Positions 57,598-64,000 of a DNA stretch of 64,000 nucleotides are shown here, piece by piece. Every line of letters starts with the position of its first letter. Position 1 is the first letter of the stretch. A program made the translations under genes and the position numbers. This DNA comes from Betaproteobacteria bacterium (GTDB lineage: Bacteria; Pseudomonadota; Gammaproteobacteria; Burkholderiales; Ga0077523): assembly GCA_016713305.1 (NCBI GenBank), contig JADJPK010000007.1:328501-392500 (forward strand). Direction: 5' to 3'. The notes under the pieces are model-generated. The model was not told the origin of the DNA. It made no database searches and saw only the letters and a program-made list of their open reading frames with translations.

Positions 57598-59448
57598 GCC
57601 GCCAGGTCGAAGAGCTCGCGGCGCGTCTCCCGAGTCGGTTCGGCAAGCAACTGTTCCATGTCCAGGACCAGCACCACGGAGCCGTCGCCGGACAGGGTGG
57701 CACCGGCGATTCCCTTGGGCTTGATGTCGTCGAGCGGCTTGATGACCACGTCGTCGCGGCCCACGAAGCCGTCCACGCCCAGGATGAAGCTGCTGATCGC
57801 CGTCTGCAGCAGCACGCCATAGGCAGGCGGCTGCCCCGGGTTGCCAGCCGATCAGGCGGGAGAGCGAACGGATTTCCAGGACTTCGTCCCGCACGAGGAG
57901 AGTCGCGCGGCCCGAGACTTCCTGGACCTCCTCGGGCCGGATGTTGATGATCTCGCGCACCAGCGACAGAGGCAGTGCGAACGACTGCTCGCCGACCTTC
58001 ACCACGAGCACCGGCAGAATGGCCAGGGTGAGCGGCAGGGAGATGGAAAACGTGCTGCCCTTGCCGATCACGGACTTGATGTCGATGCGGCCGTTCAGCT
58101 TGGTGATGTTGGTCTTGACGACGTCCATTCCGACACCGCGGCCGGAGAAACTGCTCACCTGTTCCTTGGTCGAGAAGCCCGGCATGAAGATGAGATGCAG
58201 CGCGTGCTTGTCGTCCATGTTCGCTGCCGTGTCGGCATCGATCAGGCCCTTCTCCACAGCCTTCTTGCGCAGCACGTCCGGCTTCATGCCGCGCCCGTCG
58301 TCACTGATCTCGAGAACGATGTGGTCGCCTACCTGCTGGGCCGAGAGTTTCACCCGGGCTGTCTCGGACTTGCCGGAGGCTCTGCGTTCCTCGGGGGACT
58401 CGAGTCCGTGGTCCACTGCGTTGCGCACGAGATGGATGAGCGGGTCGCCCAGTTCCTCGATCATCGTCTTGTCGAGTTCCGTCTCTTCCCCTTCGAGCAC
58501 CAGTTCTACGTTCTTGCCGAGCTGGCGGGCCATGTCCCGCGCCACCCGGGGATACTTCTGGAAGAGCCGGCCGATGGGTTGCATGCGGGTCTTCATGACC
58601 GCGTTCTGCAGGTCGCTCACGAGCAGATCCAGATGGCTGACGGCTTCGTCGAGCGCGCGGAACGTCTCGCCGTCGGTCTTGCCGCCGAGGATGTCGGTGC
58701 GCAGGCAGTTGAGGCGGTTCTTCGCCAGACCGATTTCGCCGGACAGGTTGAGCACCTGATCGAGGCGGTTCGTGTCGATGCGAATGGTTGTTTCCTGGGA
58801 CACGACCACACGGTCGGTGTCGCGGCGACCGGCGCGCGTGCCCTCGGCTTCCGGCTGATCGGAGGATCGCCGGCCAGGACTTCTCGGCTGCACCTCATGG
58901 ACCTGCATGGCCGCTGCCGCCGGCACCGCCGTCGTCCTGCCCAGCAGTGCATCGTAGAGAAGTTGCCAATCCGGACCGTCGGATGCCGCCGGGGTGCCGG
59001 AGGACACGGCAGGAGCCGGTATCACGGCCGACGTGGCCGGTGCCCCGGCGCTCATGCGGCCCTCCAGGGCGGCTTGGAGGGCGTCGAGCATCGCCTGCTC
59101 TGCCTTGGGAGGCAGCGCGCCCCTCTCCAGGTACCCGAACATCTCGCGCACACCCATGGTGGCCGAGAGGATCACGTCCATCAGGTCCGGACTGAGAGAC
59201 AGCTCGTGATTGCGCAGTCGGTCGAACAGGTTCTCGGTGAGGTGGCAAAGCTTCACCAGCTCCTCGACGTTGAGGAACCCCGCGCCGCCCTTGATCGTGT
59301 GGAAGCCGCGGAAGATGTCGTTGAGAAGCCCGGAATCCTCTGGATGCTTTTCCAGTTCCACCAGCTTGTTGTCCACATCGGACAACAGCTCGTTCGCTTC
59401 CGTGAGGAAGTCCTGCAGCAGTTCTTCCATCCCGGCGAAATCGCTCAT
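57594..59448 (-). CDS. cheA: Chemotaxis histidine kinase CheA (single frame change near 57836)
   Basis: About 617 aa. Hpt domain with FRGFHTIKGGAGFLNVEEL (phospho-His50), a short linker in place of a full P2 domain, dimerisation helices, and an ATPase domain with N-box LIHLVRNAVDHGLE, G1 DDGRGMKPD, F-box GFSTKEQVSSFSGRGVGMD and G2 GKGSTFSISLPL. A CheW-like domain begins LPVLVVKVGEQSFALPLSLV. After IGWQPG the frame is lost because the run at 57834-57837 has one C too many on the plus strand. Corrected it reads QPPAYGVLLQTAISSFILGV to the end. Confidence 0.92.
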
Positions 59449-59506
59449 GTGTGCTGTTCCTTGCTGGCTCGGGGCGCCACGCACCCCGTTGATCGCGCGT
59501 GTCGGG

Positions 59507-60262
59507 TCAGAAGCCGAGGCTTTCGAGGAGATCGTCGACCTGCTTCTGGTCGGTCATCACGTCGGCGGAGCCGTCGTGCTTGATGACCGGACCGGCGAGA
59601 CCCTTGGCCTCGATCTCCTCCTTTCGATCCTTGGGCAGCTGATCCAGCAGCAGTTCCAGCAGCTGCTTTTCCACCTGCTTGGTCATCTCCATCATCTTCT
59701 TGATGACCTGGCCGGTGAGATCCTGGAAGTCCTGCGCCATCATGATCTCGAGCAGATGCTCGTTGGTCACCTTGGCATGCCCGGGCACTTCCTTGAGGAA
59801 CGTGCGCGTGCGTCCCGCCAGATCCTTGAACTCGTCGACGGAGAGCTGGTTCGCGTAGAGACGATCCCATTCGGTACCCAGCGACTCGGCGCTTCCGCCG
59901 ATGTGCTCCTGGATGGGTTGCGCGGCTTCGGTGGCGGACAGCGTGCGGGAGGCGGCCTGTTCCGTCATGGCGGCGATGTACTGCAACCGGTCCTGTGCAT
60001 CGGGAATCGCCTGCGCGGCTTTCTCGATCATCCGGTCGTATCCGAGTTCCCGCATGCTGTCATGGAGCGACCGGGTAAGTTGTCCCAACCGGTTGACGAC
60101 ATCGTTGACCATGGCCTCCGATGCGGCGGAGGGCAAGGCTGCGGGCGCCGATGCGGCAGGCTTTGCAGGTGCCGCCGGTTCGGGCTCGCGCGTCGTCTCG
60201 GCGACGATGCTGTCGAACAGCGCTTCGAGTTCGTCTGAATCCTGATGGGCCGCGGCGCTCAT
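59507..60262 (-). CDS. cheZ: Chemotaxis protein phosphatase CheZ
   Basis: 251 aa. Long helical hairpin typical of CheZ, with the catalytic region MMAQDFQDLTGQVIKKMMEM (Gln of DFQDLTGQ) and a C-terminal CheY-binding tail VDDLLESLGF. An Ala/Pro-rich insert lies near residues 25-50. It removes phosphate from CheY-P. It overlaps the cheY stop by 4 bases. Confidence 0.94.
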   Translation of the reverse strand: MSAAAHQDSDELEALFDSIVAETTREPEPAAPAKPAASAPAALPSAASEAMVNDVVNRLGQLTRSLHDSMRELGYDRMIEKAAQAIPDAQDRLQYIAAMTEQAASRTLSATEAAQPIQEHIGGSAESLGTEWDRLYANQLSVDEFKDLAGRTRTFLKEVPGHAKVTNEHLLEIMMAQDFQDLTGQVIKKMMEMTKQVEKQLLELLLDQLPKDRKEEIEAKGLAGPVIKHDGSADVMTDQKQVDDLLESLGF

Positions 60263-60651
60263 TGAGTCACTCCCTGCTTCTGCAGAATCTTGTTGATCTT
60301 TTCCTCGAGGGTGACCGCCGTGAACGGCTTCACCACGTAACCGCTGGCACCGGCTTGTGCCGCTTCGATGATGTTCTCCTTCTTGGCTTCGGCGGTCACC
60401 ATCAGCACGGGCAGATGCTTCAGTTGGGCATCCGCACGGATGGCACGCAGCATGTCGATGCCGCTCATGTTGGGCATGTTCCAATCGGAGACGACGAACT
60501 CGAACCCGCCACTGCGGAGCTTGGCGAGACCGGCCACACCGTCCTCGGCCTCGTCCACGTTCGTGTAGCCGAGCTCCTTCAACAGGTTTCGGATGATGCG
60601 GCGCATGGTGGAGAAATCGTCCACCACCAGGAACTTCATGTTTTCACTCAT
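60259..60651 (-). CDS. cheY: Chemotaxis response regulator CheY
   Basis: 130 aa single receiver domain. Acidic pocket FLVVDDFSTMRRIIRN (Asp11, Asp12), phospho-acceptor Asp56 in VVSDWNMPNM, Thr86 in VLMVTAEA and Lys108 in GYVVKPF. The protein matches E. coli CheY along its length and should bind FliM. Start ATG 60651. Confidence 0.97.
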   Translation of the reverse strand: MSENMKFLVVDDFSTMRRIIRNLLKELGYTNVDEAEDGVAGLAKLRSGGFEFVVSDWNMPNMSGIDMLRAIRADAQLKHLPVLMVTAEAKKENIIEAAQAGASGYVVKPFTAVTLEEKINKILQKQGVTQ

Positions 60652-60717
60652 CGGGACAGCTCCAGCGATTCCACTTCAATTCGTTGCGGCACTTCACGCG
60701 ATTCGCCACTTTTCGTC

Positions 60718-61656
60718 TCATCGCGTGAGGAGGGGACGGAGCGTGTCGGCGAGAACGACGGGATCGAACTTCGCGACATACGCGTCCACGCCCACGCTCT
60801 TGCCCATGGCCCGGTTCGCCTCCGAGGACAGCGACGAGTGCATGACCACGGGAATGCTGTCGAACCGCGAGTCGCTCTTGATGTTCCGTGTGAGTACGTA
60901 GCCGTCCATCTCGGGCATCTCCGCGTCCAGCAGGATGAGGCTGATGGAGTCGGCGAGATCCTCGCCTTCCGCCTGGGCCCGGCTTGCCAGTCCGCGAAGC
61001 CTTTCCCACCCCTCGAGGCCATTGTTGGCCTGGTGATACCGCACGCCCAGCCGATCCAGGACCTGGCTGATCTCCTTGCGGGCGACGACCGAGTCATCCA
61101 CGAAGAACACCGTGTGCTGCCGTTCCGACTGGATTTCCTCGAGGTCCGGTACGGCTTCCTCGCCGAATGCGCTCACCAGGATCTGTTCCACGTCCAGGAT
61201 CGAGACGAGCTTGCCGTCCGGAAGCTCGGTGATCGCTGTGATGAGACCCTCGTGGCCAGACAGTACCGTCTCGGGTGCCTTGACCTTGTCCCAGTCGACG
61301 CGGACGATCCGGTCCACGTCGTGGACGAGGAAGCCCTGAGTGCGGCGGCTGTACTCCGTGACCATCATCGTCTCGGACGAGCACCCTTCGGCTCCGCTGA
61401 TGTTCACGAACTTCGCCAGGCTTATCACCGGGATGATGTTCCCTCGCAGGGAGATCACGCCCTCGACGCCGGAAGGCATGTTGGGCGTCCGGGTGATGGG
61501 GGGTGTCCGGGTGACTTCGCGTACCTTGAACACATTGATGCCGAAGGTCTCCCGAGTTCCGAGGGAGAACAGGAGGATCTCCATCTTGTTGGAGCCGGCC
61601 AGCTTGGTCCGGGCATCCACGGCGTCGAGGAGATTCTGATTTTCTGCTAGATCCAT
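60718..61656 (-). CDS. cheV: Chemotaxis coupling protein CheV (downstream copy)
   Basis: 312 aa. N-terminal CheW domain (MEILLFSLGTRETFGINVFK, VISLRGNIIPVISLAKFVN, EYSRRTQGFLVHDVDRIVRV) and a C-terminal receiver domain (TVFFVDDSVVARKEISQVLD, LILLDAEMPEMDGYVL, HSSLSSEANRAMGKSVGVDA). Couples receptors to CheA and adapts by phosphorylation. Reads in one frame throughout. The second of two CheV genes in tandem. Confidence 0.94.
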   Translation of the reverse strand: MDLAENQNLLDAVDARTKLAGSNKMEILLFSLGTRETFGINVFKVREVTRTPPITRTPNMPSGVEGVISLRGNIIPVISLAKFVNISGAEGCSSETMMVTEYSRRTQGFLVHDVDRIVRVDWDKVKAPETVLSGHEGLITAITELPDGKLVSILDVEQILVSAFGEEAVPDLEEIQSERQHTVFFVDDSVVARKEISQVLDRLGVRYHQANNGLEGWERLRGLASRAQAEGEDLADSISLILLDAEMPEMDGYVLTRNIKSDSRFDSIPVVMHSSLSSEANRAMGKSVGVDAYVAKFDPVVLADTLRPLLTR

Positions 61657-61689
61657 GGTGGGTGATTCCGTTTGCGGTCGACGTCGGTG

Positions 61690-62641
61690 TCAGGCGTTCT
61701 CGAGAAGGCGGCGCGTGATCGCCTCCGCGAGTTTCGTGGGTTCGAACTTGGACACGTACTCGTCGACGCCCACGGACTTGCCCAGTTGCTGGTTCTGCAT
61801 TCCGGAAAGCGACGAGTGCATGATCACCGGCAGCTTCGCGGTGCGCGGATCCGTCTTGATGTGCTTGGTGAGCATGTAGCCGTCCATCTCGGGCATCTCG
61901 ACGTCGGTGAGGACGAGGTTCACGTAGGCGGTCACGGGGCGCTTGGCCGATGCCGCGACCTGGCCGATGCGATCGAGGTCCTGCCAGGCCTGCCCGTCGT
62001 TGATGGCCGAGATGTAACGCACACCCATGGCATCGAGCGTGCGCTGGATCTGCTTGCGGGCAATGGGCGAGTCGTCGGCGAAAAAGAACCGTCTTGGTCG
62101 CGTGCTCGATTGGCTTGATGTTGACGTAGAGGTGTTCGTCGTCCTGCCGGGTTGTTTCCGCGAGGATCTTTTCCACGTCGAGCATCATCACGAGGCGGCC
62201 ATCCTGCAGTTCAGTGACGGCTACCACCAGGCCGCCGAGCTTGGACACCAGCATCTCCGGGGGCACCTTCATGGCGGACCAGTCTAGGCGCAGAATGGTG
62301 TCGACGGCCTCCACGAGGAACCCCTGCGTGTGGCCGTTGTACTCGGTGACGATCATGATCTGAGGGGGGTTCTCGACCGGTACCCCGGCATATTTCGCCA
62401 GATCCACCACCGGCACGAGCGCCCCGCGCAAGCTGACCATGCCTTCGACGGCAGACGGCATCTCGGGAGCGCGTGTGACATCGGGCGAGCGCATGACTTC
62501 ACGTACCTTGAACACGTTGATGCCGTAGGTTTCCCGGCGTCCCGTTCGCGTGTCCGTACCGAGGGAGAACAGCAGAATTTCGAGTTTGTTCGTGCCCGCG
62601 AGCTTGGTTCGGGCATCGATCGTCTTCATGAGGTCGGACAT
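61690..62641 (-). CDS. cheV: Chemotaxis coupling protein CheV (upstream copy; frame change near 62084)
   Basis: About 316 aa. CheW domain with MKTIDARTKLAGTNKLEILL, RRETYGINVFKVREVMRSPD and EYNGHTQGFLVEAVDTILRL. The receiver domain then starts TKTVLF and is lost because the A run at 62082-62086 on the plus strand has the wrong length. In the next frame it reads ADDSPIARKQIQRTLDAMGV, LVLTDVEMPEMDGYML and SSLSGMQNQQLGKSVGVDEY. The first gene of the operon, 33 bases before the second cheV; the two have similar layout but clear sequence differences, so they are old duplicates. Confidence 0.92.
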
Positions 62642-62747
62642 CTGGCGTTTCTCCGCGCATGGTTGGGGCATGGCCCGTCCGCAGGGTTGCAGGAGCGCTG
62701 GACCGGTGTGCTTGCCGGCTGAGCTCAAGCCCAAGGGGACGCTCGGA

Positions 62748-62774
62748 GTATCGGCACCCCAAAAAAAACCTTTA
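62748..62774 (-). promoter_or_regulatory. Sigma-28 (FliA) promoter of the chemotaxis operon
   Basis: On the minus strand: TAAAGGTT (62774-62767), 11 bases, GCCGATAC (62755-62748). The FliA consensus is TAAAGTTT-N11-GCCGATAA, so the match is near perfect with exact spacing. The cheV start at 62641 lies about 107 bases downstream. This places the operon in the late flagellar regulon. Confidence 0.85.
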
Positions 62775-63040
62775 AGGCTGGTCGGGCGGCCGGGCCGGCG
62801 CATCGATCGGGTGCCGGACCTGCTTCGAGGGTGTCGGTAAGTAGCGGATTCCTCGAATCTTGATTGAAGTCGATGGTGGCAACGTGAACAGGAACAGGGC
62901 GGGGTGTCCCGGGGCGGATCTCGGACACATTTGTTGGCCGGAAAGTGGCGTCTTGCACGATCTAGAGAGAGGCAGTCGGCCCCTCCGCTGCAAGGGGGAG
63001 CCAAGGGGCGCGGCCGCGTTTGCCGGACCCGCCAGGCGAA
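62775..63040. other. Gap between the chemotaxis operon and scpA, no gene seen
   Basis: About 265 bases with no coding frame I can support. The rest of the 62642-63140 gap holds the 5' leader and sigma-28 promoter of the chemotaxis operon and a promoter for scpA. Confidence 0.5.
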
Positions 63041-63069
63041 TGGTCAAGCGAGGGCCTTTGGCCGATAAT
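63041..63069 (+). promoter_or_regulatory. Candidate sigma-70 promoter of scpA
   Basis: TGGTCA (63041-63046), 17 bases, GATAAT (63064-63069). It is about 70 bases before the TTG start of scpA. The -10 lies in GGCCGATAATG, which resembles a sigma-28 -10, but the matching -35 is poor, so sigma-70 is the more likely reading. Confidence 0.5.
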
Positions 63070-63140
63070 GAGGAGGTCAATGCTGGAGGGCCCACGGGCG
63101 CTCCGGTTCACATCCATCCGTCATCTTTGCATTCAAGCAC

Positions 63141-63986
63141 TTGGTAGAACTGACCGTCATCGAAGGAGACAAGGACCGCGACAGGGGAGAAGCCCCGGCG
63201 GCAGTCGCCAAGGTCTACGGCCGGCCGGTGCTCGAAGTCCCCAACGATCTGTACATTCCACCCGATGCGTTGGAGGTCTTTCTCGAAACGTTCGAGGGAC
63301 CGCTGGATCTGCTCCTTTACCTGATCAGGCGCCACAATCTGGATGTGCTGGACATTCCCATGGCCGAACTCACGCGGCAGTATCTCCAGTACGTCGACGC
63401 GATGCGCGAGCAATACCTGGAACTTGCGGCAGAGTATCTGCTGATGGCGGCAGTGCTCATCGAGATCAAGTCCCGCATGCTGTTGCCGCGTCCTCCATCG
63501 GACAAGGATTCAGCCGAGGACTCGCTGGATCCGCGTGCGGAACTGGTGCGGCGGCTACTGGAATACGAGCAGATGAAGCTGGCTGCCCAGAAGTTGAATG
63601 CGTTGCCTCAGCTCGGACGCGACTTTCTTCCGGTTCAGGTCGCCATCGAAAGAACGGTGCTGGTGCGGTTGCCCGATGTGGACCCGGAGGACCTCCGGCA
63701 GGCTTGGCTTGGCATTCTGGCGCGAGCCAAGGCGACACGTCATCACAAGGTTACGCGGGAGCAGCTTTCGGTACGCGAGCACATGACCCGTGTGCTGCGA
63801 GTGCTTCGGGATCGCACCTATGCCGAGTTTGCAGACCTGTTTCAGCCTGAGCGCGGTGTCCCGGAACTGGTGGTGACGTTGCTGGCGGTGCTGGAACTTG
63901 CCAAGGAGTATCTGGTAACCGTGACACAACAGGCCGCCTTCGCGCCCATCTATGTAAGGCTCAAGGATGGAAACACTGTCGATTGA
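63141..63986 (+). CDS. scpA: Segregation and condensation protein A
   Basis: 281 aa kleisin partner of SMC. N-terminal domain FEGPLDLLLYLIRRHNLDVL with DIPMAELTRQYLQYVDAM, and LAAEYLLMAAVLIEIKSRML. The C-terminal winged helix is VPELVVTLLAVLELAKEYLV. The start is TTG 63141, the only initiator-like codon before the conserved core in this frame; no good ribosome-binding site precedes it. An ATG at 63080 behind AGGAGG is in another frame and would need a frame change. scpB probably follows beyond the window. Confidence 0.93.
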   Translation: MVELTVIEGDKDRDRGEAPAAVAKVYGRPVLEVPNDLYIPPDALEVFLETFEGPLDLLLYLIRRHNLDVLDIPMAELTRQYLQYVDAMREQYLELAAEYLLMAAVLIEIKSRMLLPRPPSDKDSAEDSLDPRAELVRRLLEYEQMKLAAQKLNALPQLGRDFLPVQVAIERTVLVRLPDVDPEDLRQAWLGILARAKATRHHKVTREQLSVREHMTRVLRVLRDRTYAEFADLFQPERGVPELVVTLLAVLELAKEYLVTVTQQAAFAPIYVRLKDGNTVD

Positions 63987-64000
63987 TCTCGCTCGAGCGA

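Noticed and set aside
57841..59583. Plus-strand open frame opposite cheA
   Set aside because: No motif or ribosome-binding site; CheA motifs on the minus strand are unambiguous.

Overview
The window is a GC-rich (roughly 65% by eye) bacterial chromosome segment, most likely from a betaproteobacterium. Evidence for this is the gene order ndk-rlmN-pilF-rodZ-ispG-hisS-yfgM-bamB-der-hfq-hflX-hflK-hflC-DUF2065-hisZ-purA, priB lying between rpsF and rpsR, a HisZ (so a short-form HisG is expected elsewhere), a DUF3579 protein and a DUF3563-like peptide. I see no rRNA, CRISPR array, prophage or insertion sequence. Most of the window is dense housekeeping DNA with ATGA-type stop/start overlaps.

Layout. 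1-2140: two small broken genes and a minus-strand SPOR protein (DedD-like). 2367-18320: one long plus-strand run covering nucleotide, rRNA and isoprenoid enzymes, cell-shape and outer-membrane assembly factors (RodZ, BamB), Hfq/HflX/HflKC and HisZ/PurA. 18492-18578: tRNA-Leu(CAG) on the opposite strand. 18652-24771: rnr-rlmB, then rpsF-priB-rpsR-rplI with a strong promoter and terminator, then dnaB. 24901-26618: an acyltransferase/cyclic-nucleotide-domain fusion with an AhpD-like partner. 26680-34035: a minus-strand accessory cluster of five surface or secreted proteins. 34232-36613: a nickel/cobalt transporter, an Smr protein and TrxB. 36740-42398: ftsK-lolA-rarA-serS. 42407-43858: mltF. 44316-50711: ccmABCDEFGH plus an unknown secreted protein. 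50746-53740: a methyltransferase, DUF3579, a HAD hydrolase, a persulfide dioxygenase-like protein and a c-haem DUF3365 protein. 53865-56441: clpB behind a near-consensus sigma-32 promoter. 56455-62641: a chemotaxis operon (cheV-cheV-cheY-cheZ-cheA-HDOD) behind a near-consensus sigma-28 promoter. 63141-63986: scpA.

The most novel part is 26680-34035. A 50-aa poly-Gly lipoprotein, a 763-aa secreted protein, a protein with a TonB-like N-terminus but no TonB C-terminal domain, a lipoprotein with three tandem TbpB-like barrel modules and a small outer-membrane barrel lie head to tail. I suggest a Slam/TbpB-like surface-lipoprotein system; this is inference.

A second theme is data quality. At least ten genes, including essential or core ones (der, purA, rnr, rodZ, ccmC, cheA, a cheV), are broken by single-base indels. 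Where I could localise them, most fall in short homopolymers. They look like base-calling or assembly errors rather than pseudogenes. I give the full gene span for each and state where the frame changes.
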